NCBI GenBank assembly: GCA_020633075.1
Contig: JACKEI010000002.1
Span: 744,001-808,000, forward strand
DNA from: Sandaracinaceae bacterium
GTDB lineage: Bacteria > Myxococcota_A > Polyangia > Polyangiales > Houyiibacteriaceae
Reading direction: 5' to 3'
DNA: 64,000 nucleotides
Shown here one piece after another: positions 26,425-33,704 of the stretch (its first letter is position 1; the number at the start of each line of letters is the position of its first letter). The notes beneath the pieces were generated by a model, which saw only the letters and a program-made list of their open reading frames with translations, searched no databases and was not told the DNA's origin. Position numbers and translations under genes: made by a program.

Positions 26425-26756
26425 CCAAGAACGACGACCACGTGACCCTCTCCCGCGACGCCCTCCGCGCGCGCCTGAGCGCCACCCTCGCGCCCCAACT
26501 CGTCGACGAGGTGATGCTCGACGTCGCCGGCCCGGAGCCCAAGATCAAGCGCGGCAAGGGGCCCGACTACGTGCACAGCGAGAAGACCATCCGCCGCGTG
26601 CTCGCGACGTACGTGCCGCCCGCCACGGTGGCCATCGTCATGACGGCGCTGGGCGCCACGCTGCAGGAGATGGGCCCGGTGCCCGAGCCCACGGAAGAGC
26701 AGCGCGCGTTTGCCCGGCGCAGACTGCAGGAGTTGGGCGTCAAGCCGAGGCGGTGA
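26421..26756 (+). CDS. Hypothetical protein, third gene of the excisionase-like operon
   Basis: 111 residues. Helical, with SEKTIRRVLATYVPPATVAIVMTALGATLQEMG in the middle and a basic C-terminus (FARRRLQELGVKPRR). No known family. Translational coupling to two DNA-binding proteins suggests a shared role in island control or excision. Confidence 0.65.
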   Translation: MTKNDDHVTLSRDALRARLSATLAPQLVDEVMLDVAGPEPKIKRGKGPDYVHSEKTIRRVLATYVPPATVAIVMTALGATLQEMGPVPEPTEEQRAFARRRLQELGVKPRR

Positions 26757-26797
26757 GCAGCGTGGCATCGCCGCATTGGCAGCGCGGCGCCCGGGGG

Positions 26798-27085
26798 CTA
26801 CTGGAGAGGGCGCCGGAAGCAGGGGGTGTTGCCGGCCCCGATGGTGCCGACGATCTCCCACCCTTGAGCTCCGAGTTGCTGCAGGGCCTGGTTGTACTCG
26901 GCTTGATGCTGGTCGCGCCGAAGGTAACCGACGTGGTCCGCCGTCTCCTCGAACGCGCAGTAGTTCTCCCAGCGCTGCGCCGCGGGAGCGGGCGCGCCGT
27001 AGGACTGCGCGGTGATGGCGGGCATGGCGACGCCGGCAGCACAGCCGACGAGAGCGCAGATGACGGGGACGAGCAGCTTCTTCAC
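26798..27085 (-). CDS. Small secreted protein, DUF4177-like
   Basis: 95 residues from GTG 27085, preceded by a near-perfect ribosome site (AAGGAGGT, spacing 4-5). An N-terminal signal peptide or anchor (KKLLVPVICALVGCAAGVAMPA) is followed by YNQALQQLGAQGWEIVGTI, the 'LN-x-LG-x-QGWE-x-V' motif of DUF4177. Two Cys (YCAFEE and TPCFRR) could form a disulfide. Diverges from the membrane-protein gene at 27228 across 142 bases. Confidence 0.7.
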   Translation of the reverse strand: MKKLLVPVICALVGCAAGVAMPAITAQSYGAPAPAAQRWENYCAFEETADHVGYLRRDQHQAEYNQALQQLGAQGWEIVGTIGAGNTPCFRRPLQ

Positions 27086-27162
27086 GGGGACCTCCTTGGT
27101 TGGAGCGTGGAGACTACTGCAAGAGGGGCGATGCTGCCGCGAGGCTGTTTTCCTCCGACGCG

Positions 27163-27190
27163 TTGACACGCGTCCGTGGGCGTCGATACG
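27163..27190 (+). promoter_or_regulatory. Sigma70-like promoter for the membrane-protein gene
   Basis: TTGACA (27163-27168) is a consensus -35; GATACG (27185-27190) follows after 16 bases as a weak -10. The gene starts at 27228 with GAAGGAGG as ribosome site. Confidence 0.55.
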
Positions 27191-27227
27191 CTCGTCCGGT
27201 GCGAGAGGACGAACGAAGGAGGTCGGC

Positions 27228-27761
27228 ATGATTGGGACAGTGGTTGCGGCGTGCGTCGCAGGGTTCGCTGTATGGGTCTACTGGGACGCGACCGCGCACG
27301 GGGTTGGCAAGATCAAGGACACCAAGGCGTGGTGGAACATGACCGCTGGGTCATGGGCAATAATGTGCTTCGGGTTCAGCATCGTTGGCGTGCCCGCCTA
27401 TCTGTACAAGCGGTCGGACCTGATTGCGCTTGCGAAGGACAACCCAGTTCAGGTGAGCGGTCGCGTACCCAAGTTGGTCCTTCTCGCACTCGCGGGTGTC
27501 GCACTTGTTGCTGTGTACATCCCAGGCTCACGTCTGCCAGCGTGCGAGTCGCCCGAGGTGACCGCGCTAGCGCAGCAGGCCGTGCAGCAGCGCATCCCGG
27601 GAGCGACGCTCCTGAACACGGCCGAGGATGTCGCCGCGAGCAGCGGTGACGTTCGCGTGTGCCGCACCCAGCTCCACTCCGCGCTCGGTCCGGACGAGTG
27701 GGTACGCTTCTCAGTCTCGCCCCACGGGGACAGCCAGATCTTCGTGCAGTTCATGCAGTAG
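27228..27761 (+). CDS. Membrane protein, island
   Basis: 177 residues from ATG 27228, strong ribosome site GAAGGAGG. Hydrophobic segments at about 2-18, 38-60 and 84-102 (VLLALAGVALVAVYIPG) put the N-terminal half in the membrane. The C-terminal ~75 residues (AQQAVQQRIPGATLLNTAEDV ... VRVCRTQLHSALG) look like a periplasmic domain with two Cys. No named family. The good promoter and ribosome site suggest expression in the integrated state, as for lysogenic-conversion genes. Confidence 0.7.
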   Translation: MIGTVVAACVAGFAVWVYWDATAHGVGKIKDTKAWWNMTAGSWAIMCFGFSIVGVPAYLYKRSDLIALAKDNPVQVSGRVPKLVLLALAGVALVAVYIPGSRLPACESPEVTALAQQAVQQRIPGATLLNTAEDVAASSGDVRVCRTQLHSALGPDEWVRFSVSPHGDSQIFVQFMQ

Positions 27762-27842
27762 TCCGGCGTGCAGCCCGTCCGGGGCCAGCGTCGGGTGCGC
27801 GCGAGCCTTGTGGATGCGAGTGGACCATGTGACCGTAGTCCA

Positions 27843-28097
27843 ATGGGACGACTGCTACTGGTGACCACACTTGCCATCGCCGCCCTGCTGCCCGCGACTA
27901 GCATGGCGCACGGCGGAGGCATCGACCGCAACGGCGGGCATCGCAATAGACGTACGGGCATGTACCACTGCCACCACGCGCCGTGCTTCGAGATCCAGCG
28001 TGGGCGGGCCGCTCGCGAGGCCGCAGAGCAGGCGGAGCGCGAGCAGCGGAGACAGGCGCAGGAGGCTCGGAGGCAGCGTGGTAGCGGGATGCGCTAG
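27843..28097 (+). CDS. Small secreted YHCH-motif protein
   Basis: 84 residues from ATG 27843. Signal peptide LLLVTTLAIAALLPATSMA, then HGGGIDRNGGHRNRRTGMYHCH. This His/Gly/Asn block ending in YHCH recurs at the ends of many secreted bacterial proteins and is thought to bind metal or structure a small fold. The C-terminal ~40 residues are a charged Arg/Glu/Gln helix. Lies 81 bases after the membrane-protein gene. Confidence 0.7.
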   Translation: MGRLLLVTTLAIAALLPATSMAHGGGIDRNGGHRNRRTGMYHCHHAPCFEIQRGRAAREAAEQAEREQRRQAQEARRQRGSGMR

Positions 28098-28241
28098 ACA
28101 GCATGCTGCGCAGCAGACGCTGCAACTGACGCTGGCTGATGCGGATGATGTCGTCGTCTGGTTCTGCGGTGGGCATGAAGAGAGTGGAGTGCACCGCGCG
28201 GCGAAGCCGTGTGCACCCGGCGCACAAGCTATCCTTGCCCC

Positions 28242-28490
28242 ATGCGCACCTCCAATGTCCGCCCCCGTGTCCTCGCTCTGCTCCGCGAGGGCGGCCCGCT
28301 GACGGTGCCCAACTTGCTCGAGGCTGACGCGGCGCTCTGCGAGGGCACGCTGGGCGACAAGATGCTCCGCTGGCTGGCGGCAGGCTTTGTCACGCGCGAG
28401 CGGGACCCGTGGACGGGCCCAGGCGCTGCGCCGTACCGGTGGGCGATCACCGCGAAGGGTCGGGCGGTGCTTGTGGCGGACGAGGTGTGA
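28242..28490 (+). CDS. Small winged-helix protein, island
   Basis: 82 residues from ATG 28242. VRPRVLALLREGGPLTVPNLLEA, LGDKMLRWLAAGFVTRERDP and YRWAITAKGRAVLVADEV give the helix-turn-helix plus wing of a MarR/ArsR-size stand-alone DNA-binding domain (the usual 'GLV-x-R-x ... Y-x-LT-x-x-G' ending). Probably a local regulator. The following exonuclease gene starts 43 bases later. Confidence 0.68.
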   Translation: MRTSNVRPRVLALLREGGPLTVPNLLEADAALCEGTLGDKMLRWLAAGFVTRERDPWTGPGAAPYRWAITAKGRAVLVADEV

Positions 28491-28533
28491 TGACTGTGCC
28501 ACACATCGTAGGCTGAGCGGCGAGGTGACTGAA

Positions 28534-29181
28534 ATGACTGCCCTGCTTCCCTACGTCTACGCGTGCCTAGCTGCGCTGATGATTGCGCTTCTCGCTTGGC
28601 GGGCACTCGTCATGAAGAAGGCTCCGCGACAAGCGAGACTCGACGCCATCGCGTGGGCCAGCAGCGTGCTCGCGAGCCCTGACGGATACGCCATCCTGGA
28701 TACCGAGACCACGGGAGTCGGTGAGGACGACGAGATCATCCAGATAGCGATCGTCGACCCGAGCGGGCGGGAGCTCGTGAACACGTTGGTGCGTCCGACG
28801 CGGGAGAGGAGTATCCCGGCAAAGGCTACGGCCGTGCATGGTATTCGCCGCGCTCATCTGCGTGACGCCCCGAGCTGGCCAGATGTTTCGCCGGAAGTCG
28901 AAGAAGCCCTCTGCGGGCGCCGCGTGGTTGCCTACAACGCGGCATTCGACGGGCGTTTGATGCAGCAGACTCATCGGATCAACGGCGGGTTGGCGGCGCC
29001 GAGCGAATGGGCGTGCGCGATGCTTGCCTACGCGGCGTTCGTTGGAGAACCGGACGTGCGCAAGCCAGGGGAATACAAGTGGCAGAAGCTGGCCGGCGGC
29101 GACCACACAGCCATCGGCGACTGCAGGGCCACCCTGGCGTTGATTCGGCTCATGGCAGCTGCTTCGACAGAGAGGTCGTAG
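28534..29181 (+). CDS. Membrane-anchored DnaQ-type 3'-5' exonuclease
   Basis: 215 residues from ATG 28534 (GTG 28525 is also possible). An N-terminal transmembrane helix (YVYACLAALMIALLAWRAL, residues 7-25) precedes a DEDDh exonuclease domain. Exo I is YAILDTETTGVGEDDEIIQIAI (Asp and Glu ligands), Exo II VVAYNAAFDGRLM, and Exo III HTAIGDCRATLALI with the final His and Asp. The family removes nucleotides from 3' ends of ssDNA or RNA. The membrane anchor is unusual for a DnaQ-fold enzyme and suggests action at the cell envelope, for example on incoming DNA; that is inference. Confidence 0.82.
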   Translation: MTALLPYVYACLAALMIALLAWRALVMKKAPRQARLDAIAWASSVLASPDGYAILDTETTGVGEDDEIIQIAIVDPSGRELVNTLVRPTRERSIPAKATAVHGIRRAHLRDAPSWPDVSPEVEEALCGRRVVAYNAAFDGRLMQQTHRINGGLAAPSEWACAMLAYAAFVGEPDVRKPGEYKWQKLAGGDHTAIGDCRATLALIRLMAAASTERS

Positions 29182-29549
29182 TCAGCCGGGTCCCGTTGAC
29201 CCCCACGGCCCCCGGTACACCCAATCACGGCGACAGCCTGACCCATGCGCGGGAGCAGCTTGCCGCGCGTGTAGCCGAGGCCGGGGCGCACGACGGTGAC
29301 GAGGGGCGAGTCGGGCGCGAAGGCGGGGAGCTTGCGCGGCACGGCTCAGTCTCCCACGTCGAGCGGGGGCTGCGGGTCGGTGCGGAGGACGCGCTCGACG
29401 ATGCGGTCGAGGTAGACGACGGGGGTCTCGGCGATGCGCTCGAGTACCGCGACGAGACCCTCGGCGGGGCGGATGGCGCGCGCGCGCTGGATGGCCCGGG
29501 GGCCAGCGGCCACGCTGCGCGGGACCGTGTGCGAGGAGCTGCAAAGCAA

Positions 29550-29577
29550 AACGCCCAGACAGGGTCGTCTAGGCGTT
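29550..29577 (-). terminator. Rho-independent terminator of tRNA-Asn
   Basis: AACGCCCAGAC (29550-29560) pairs with GTCTAGGCGTT (29567-29577), one mismatch, 6-base loop. On the minus strand it follows the tRNA 3' end and runs into TTTTGCTTT. Confidence 0.75.
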
Positions 29578-29579
29578 CT

Positions 29580-29655
<76 letters not shown>

Positions 29656-29783
29656 AAATGGGCCCGGAATGTGTCCCCTGGACCCCCCTGTGTCAAGCCA
29701 TGTGGCCAACTTTTGCGCCCGCGTGGTGGGCCCTTGGTGGGAGGTCGCACGGGGATCCCGCGCTGTGCCTACATCATAGGCGA

Positions 29784-30662
29784 TTACGCGAGCTTGCGCA
29801 TCTCTGCGGGTAGGCCGAAGGCCTGCTCGGCGAGGTGGTGCAGGGCACCGGCGATCTCCACGGCGTGGGTCTTCTGGATGTTGTGGCCGCCCTCGGGGAA
29901 GCGCAGCTCTTCGGCGGCCAGCACGTCCACCAGGGCCTGGCCCACTTCGGGCTCCACCATGGGGTCGTCGTCGGCGTAGCTCACCAGCGCCGGCAGGGGG
30001 CGCAGGCTGAGCTCTTGCGCGGCCTCGGCCAGGTGCTCGAAGCGCAGCGCGGCCACGCAGCGCAGGGACTGCACGCACTCGGCCACGGGCGTGCTCTTGG
30101 GGAAGCCGCCGCGCACGAAGCTGTCATAGATGGGCTTGTGCAGCAGCTTCTCCAGCACGGGGACCTTCAGCAGCAGCCCCGCCGGGCGCGGGTTGGGCAT
30201 GCGCAGGTAGGCCTTGTGCGGGCGGTTGCCCACGCTGGCCAAGAGGCCCAGGCCCACCACGTTGCAGCCCTCGTGCTGCCGCGCGGCTGCGGCGGCCGTA
30301 AGGGCCACACCGCCACCCATGGAGTGCCCCACCAGCACGGCGCGCTCGATGCCCAGCGCGTCCAAGGTGTTCAGCACGAACGCGGCGCGGCTTTGCACGT
30401 CGTGCTTGCCCTCGGCCAGCGTGAGCGCGCTGCCGCCCAAGCCCGGCATGTCCAGGCGCACCACGCGCAGAGGCAGGCGCCCGGGGCTCGCTCGCAGGGC
30501 GCTCTCCAGCCAGCGGTAGTCGCGCACGCTGCCGGGCAGGCCGTGGATGAGCACTAGTGCGTCGGCGGGGCGCGCGCTCACGCCTTCGTCGGTGTAGCTC
30601 AGGGTGCCGCGCTCGCGGGCAAGCGTGCGCACCTCGGGATCGTAGGGGGACTGGGGGGTCAC
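29784..30662 (-). CDS. Alpha/beta-fold hydrolase
   Basis: 292 residues from GTG 30662. The oxyanion-hole region is LVLIHGLPGSVRDYRWLES, the nucleophile elbow VLVGHSMGGGVAL (Ser near residue 115), the acid VSYADDDPMVEPE and the catalytic His FPEGGHNIQKTHA, all in the canonical order. It hydrolyses esters, lactones or similar bonds of unknown substrate; cytoplasmic by lack of a signal. It diverges from the Rieske-protein gene with 62 bases between starts, and is the first gene beyond the tRNA-Asn. Confidence 0.87.
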   Translation of the reverse strand: MTPQSPYDPEVRTLARERGTLSYTDEGVSARPADALVLIHGLPGSVRDYRWLESALRASPGRLPLRVVRLDMPGLGGSALTLAEGKHDVQSRAAFVLNTLDALGIERAVLVGHSMGGGVALTAAAAARQHEGCNVVGLGLLASVGNRPHKAYLRMPNPRPAGLLLKVPVLEKLLHKPIYDSFVRGGFPKSTPVAECVQSLRCVAALRFEHLAEAAQELSLRPLPALVSYADDDPMVEPEVGQALVDVLAAEELRFPEGGHNIQKTHAVEIAGALHHLAEQAFGLPAEMRKLA

Positions 30663-30724
30663 GATTAGGGTGCTAGCAGAATCAGCGGCGTGCGCCCGTG
30701 GGCGCGGCGCGCATACTCGCCACG

Positions 30725-31087
30725 ATGGAGCTCTGCCTTCCCGATGCCGCAAGCTTGCCCGTGGGCCAGGCCCGTGCGTTCACGTGGCCGGGGGACTCCC
30801 GCGCAGGGGGCGGGTTCGTGGTGCAGCACGCGTCCGGCCTGGTGGCCTTCCGCAACGCCTGCCCGCACTGGGGCGTGGACCTGGACATGGGTCTGGGCGG
30901 CTTCTACGACCCCGCCATCGACCGCGTGTACTGCCGCACCCACGGCGCGCTCTTCGTGCTGCCCTCGGGCCTCTGTGACGAGGGCCCCTGCGTGGGCGAG
31001 TCGCTCGAGCCGCTGCCGCTGCGCGTGGACGGTGCCGACGTGTGGGTGACCGTGCCCGACCCACCGCGCGACGCCAGCGACGCGTAG
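30725..31087 (+). CDS. Rieske [2Fe-2S] ferredoxin-like protein
   Basis: 120 residues from ATG 30725. The cluster ligands are CPHWG and, after a gap of 16, CRTHG (C-x-H...C-x-x-H), with VFRN-type strand VAFRNACPHWGVDLDMG before them and LFVLPSGLCDEGPCVGESLEPLPLRVDG after. This is the stand-alone Rieske domain of ferredoxins and small nitrite-reductase-like subunits. No oxygenase gene is next to it; it may serve as electron carrier for P450s or other enzymes elsewhere, which is inference. Confidence 0.88.
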   Translation: MELCLPDAASLPVGQARAFTWPGDSRAGGGFVVQHASGLVAFRNACPHWGVDLDMGLGGFYDPAIDRVYCRTHGALFVLPSGLCDEGPCVGESLEPLPLRVDGADVWVTVPDPPRDASDA

Positions 31088-31188
31088 TCGCGGCTCCGAC
31101 GTGCAGCCCGCCTCGTGCCCCGCCAGGGTCTGCGCCAGCGCGTGCCATGCCCACGCCGCGCCACTCTCGCCTCGTGTATCGTTGCGCC

Positions 31189-33237
31189 ATGTCCACGCAT
31201 GCTGCCCCGCCCGTCCGCCAGCTGGTGCTCTTCAAGCACGGCGTCGCCTACCTCGAGCACGCCGGCCCCGTCACCGGCAACTTCGAGCTCGCGTTCGACA
31301 AGGACGCCATGAACGACGTGCTCAAGTCGTTCGCGCTGTGGGTGCCGCAGGGGGACGCCACCGTGGGCGCCGTGGCCTTCGACTCCCCCGAGGACCCGCT
31401 GGCTGCCCTGCGCGAGCGCGGGCTCGACTTCGACGCGGACAACGTGCTGCGCGGGCTGCTCACCTTCATGCGCGGCCGCGCGGTGCGCCTGCACGGCAGC
31501 GCGCCGGGCGCGCCGCTGGCCGAGGGCGAGGTGCTGGGTCTGCAGCAGGGGCGCACGGCGTCCCACGAGAGCGCGCGCAGCGCCGAGGGTGAGACGCTCA
31601 CGCTGCGCACCGCCGACGGCATGCTGCGCGTGGTGCCCCTTGCGGACATCCGTGGCGTGGAGCTGCTGGACGAGGCCGCTCGCGGTGAGCTGCAGGTGCT
31701 CATGGACAAGAGCCGCGCGGCCACCTCGCGTGCGCATCGCTCCGTGCGCGTGGACGTCAGCGCGCCCACGCAGGCGCTGCACGTGGCGTACACGGTGCCC
31801 GCGCCCATCTGGCGCGTGAGCTACCGCCTGGTGGCAGGGCGCGAGGGCACGGGCAGCGAGGCGCGCGAGACGGTCACGGTCATGGCCTGGGCCATCGTGC
31901 ACAACCCGGTGGACCGCGACCTCGAGGACGTGCAGCTGGTGCTCACCACAGGGCAGCCCGTGTCGTTCGTGATCGACCTCTACGTGCCGCGCCACGTGAC
32001 CCGCGCCGTGGTGCAGGAGGAGGTGCGCACCGGTGCTGCGCCGCGCTCGTTCGCCAAGGCCAAGGGTGCACCCGCCGCGCCCCCGGCCCCGCGTCCGGCG
32101 CACTTTGGTCCGCCGGGGGCGCCCGCGCCCCAGCCCGCGCGCGCCATGCTCATGGAGGACAGCCCCGAGCTCGAGGCCTTCGCGCGCGCGGACGTGGGTG
32201 GCTATGGAGCCGGCGCCCCCGAGGCCGCGGCCACCGGCGAGCAGCGCGGCGAGTTCTTCGAGTACCGCTTGAACGCGCCCGTCAGCCTCACGCGCGGCGG
32301 CTCTGCCATGGTGCCCATCGCCACCGCCAAGGTGGACGCCGCCCGGCAGCGCATCTGGCGCTGGGGCGACGCGCCCGCGCCCGACATCGTGCTGCACTTC
32401 AAGAACGACACCGGTGTGGTGTTGGAAGAGGGTGCCGCCGTGATCTACGACGAGAACGGCTACGCCGGCGAGGCCATGGTGCCCTTCCGGGCGCGCGGCG
32501 GCGAGGTGCGGGTCAGCTTCGCCAAGGACCTCTCGGTGCGCTGCACGGGCGAGCAAGTCCACACGCTGCGCTTTCTGGGTATCCACGCGCAGGGGCTCTA
32601 CGTGATGGAGTCCCGCGAGCGCGTGATCGAGCACGCGCTGCACATCGAGAACGACCACGAGCGCGACGAGACCCTGTACGTGGAGCTCCCGCGCCAAGCG
32701 CACGACACGCTGGAGCTGCCGCCCGACGCCACCGTGGAGGAGCTGGCCAGCGCCTATCGCGTGGCGCTCCCGGTGCCGGCCGCGGGCGTGCGCGAGGCCA
32801 GCGTGTCGCTGCGTCGCAAGGAGTACAGCCACGTGTCCGTCAGCGGCGTGGGCACGGGCGAGGTGGCCCGCTGGATCAACGAGCGCACCAACGGCGCGCG
32901 GGTCCCCGCCGAGCTGGAGCGCATCCTCGGGCGCCTGCGGGCGGCCGACGACCACGCCCGCGAGGCGGCGGTGCGCAGCCAGAACGCCACCGCGCTGCGC
33001 CAGCGCCAAGAGGCGCAGACCAAGCAGCTGGCCGTGCTGCGCGACCAGGGGGAAGAGGGGCAGGAGCGCCTGGCCGTGGTGCGCGAGGTGCGGCGCCTGG
33101 AGGCCGACGCGACCGAGCTCGAGCGGGGGGCCGCCGAGCTGAACGGGCGGGCCCACACGGAGCGCGAGCTGGCTCGCAAAGAGCTGCTGGCCCTGCCGGG
33201 CATGGCCTTGGCGCAGCCCGTCGCTCCCCCTGGCTGA
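31189..33237 (+). CDS. DUF4139 domain protein
   Basis: 682 residues from ATG 31189. It opens with VRQLVLFKHGVAYLEHAGPV, typical of the DUF4139 family in bacteria. The central beta-rich DUF4139 region (about 180-480) carries LHVAYTVPAPIWRVSYRLVAG and WAIVHNPVDRDLEDVQLVLTTGQPVSF. A low-complexity Pro/Ala linker (about 290-330) divides it. The C-terminal ~120 residues are a coiled coil (LRQRQEAQTKQLAVLRDQ). No signal peptide is evident. Function unknown; eukaryotic-like MucoidY-inhibitor-A homologues share the domain. It is followed by a hairpin at 33252. Confidence 0.85.
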   Translation: MSTHAAPPVRQLVLFKHGVAYLEHAGPVTGNFELAFDKDAMNDVLKSFALWVPQGDATVGAVAFDSPEDPLAALRERGLDFDADNVLRGLLTFMRGRAVRLHGSAPGAPLAEGEVLGLQQGRTASHESARSAEGETLTLRTADGMLRVVPLADIRGVELLDEAARGELQVLMDKSRAATSRAHRSVRVDVSAPTQALHVAYTVPAPIWRVSYRLVAGREGTGSEARETVTVMAWAIVHNPVDRDLEDVQLVLTTGQPVSFVIDLYVPRHVTRAVVQEEVRTGAAPRSFAKAKGAPAAPPAPRPAHFGPPGAPAPQPARAMLMEDSPELEAFARADVGGYGAGAPEAAATGEQRGEFFEYRLNAPVSLTRGGSAMVPIATAKVDAARQRIWRWGDAPAPDIVLHFKNDTGVVLEEGAAVIYDENGYAGEAMVPFRARGGEVRVSFAKDLSVRCTGEQVHTLRFLGIHAQGLYVMESRERVIEHALHIENDHERDETLYVELPRQAHDTLELPPDATVEELASAYRVALPVPAAGVREASVSLRRKEYSHVSVSGVGTGEVARWINERTNGARVPAELERILGRLRAADDHAREAAVRSQNATALRQRQEAQTKQLAVLRDQGEEGQERLAVVREVRRLEADATELERGAAELNGRAHTERELARKELLALPGMALAQPVAPPG

Positions 33238-33251
33238 GACACCGCTGTCAC

Positions 33252-33277
33252 GGCGCGTTTCATTTTTGAAATGCGCC
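33252..33277 (+). terminator. Hairpin after the DUF4139 gene
   Basis: GGCGCGTTTCA (33252-33262) pairs with TGAAATGCGCC (33267-33277) through one G-T wobble, TTTT loop. No T-tract follows, so termination is only partly supported. Confidence 0.45.
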
Positions 33278-33361
33278 GATCAGATTTGCAGCCGGGCAGC
33301 CCTCCTCGGCACCTACCCTTGCACCGTACACCTACACTCTCGCTGACCACCATGCACCGAA

Positions 33362-33371
33362 TTGATCAATA
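33362..33371. promoter_or_regulatory. Perfect palindrome in an AT-rich island upstream of the small peptide gene
   Basis: ATTGATCAAT is self-complementary and lies in one of the few AT-rich stretches of the region, 121 bases before the peptide start. The position could be a regulator site; no -35/-10 pair is convincing. Confidence 0.35.
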
Positions 33372-33491
33372 ATTACGGAGATGGCCACCGCGTGGTGGAC
33401 AGGCCGCACCCGCTTAGGGTCATGTGCCCACCCCCGCAAGCACGTTGGATCGATTTCTGCATTGTTTCGAGACCGTCACGCGGAGGTGAAC

Positions 33492-33572
33492 ATGGAAAAC
33501 CGTAACACCTGGCATCCCCCCAAGCCCCCCCAGCCCTGGTGGACCCACATTTTTTTCCGGTGGCGTCTCTGA
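33492..33572 (+). CDS. 26-residue Trp/Pro-rich cationic peptide
   Basis: ATG 33492 follows a textbook ribosome site (GGAGGTGA, spacing about 5). The peptide has four Trp (7, 16, 17, 24), five Pro and a net positive charge; its second half reads QPWWTHIFFRWRL. No signal peptide. A strong terminator starts 46 bases after the stop, and no plus-strand gene lies beyond it, so this is a self-contained small transcript or the last cistron after DUF4139. It could be a stand-alone small protein, a peptide toxin or antimicrobial, a RiPP precursor or a leader whose regulated gene has been lost. No family recognised. Confidence 0.55.
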   Translation: MENRNTWHPPKPPQPWWTHIFFRWRL

Positions 33573-33617
33573 CCCCCCAGAAACCCCCAAGATAGAGCGT
33601 CTCGCTCCGCAGTGATT

Positions 33618-33661
33618 GTGCCCGACTGTCAGCCCCCGTGGCAGTCGGGCACCGTGTTTTT
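33618..33661 (+). terminator. Strong Rho-independent terminator
   Basis: GTGCCCGACTG (33618-33628) and CAGTCGGGCAC (33642-33652) form a perfect 11-bp stem with a 13-base loop, followed by CGTGTTTTT. It ends the plus-strand transcript that contains the 26-codon gene. Confidence 0.85.
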
Positions 33662-33704
33662 AAGGGCCTCGAGGGCGCCCGAGTCGCAGCGTCCGCCATG
33701 CCGT

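Noticed and set aside
29028..29342. 104-residue minus-strand frame from GTG 29342
   Set aside because: Half of it is antisense to the exonuclease gene and it has no ribosome site; the first ~60 residues are protein-like, so it is doubtful rather than disproved.
29346..29549. 67-residue minus-strand frame beside tRNA-Asn
   Set aside because: Its only start is a TTG inside the T-tract of the tRNA terminator.
33492..33661. Trp operon attenuator
   Set aside because: Leader-like peptide and terminator are there, but the next genes are on the other strand, so nothing is left to attenuate. Kept as a stand-alone small gene.
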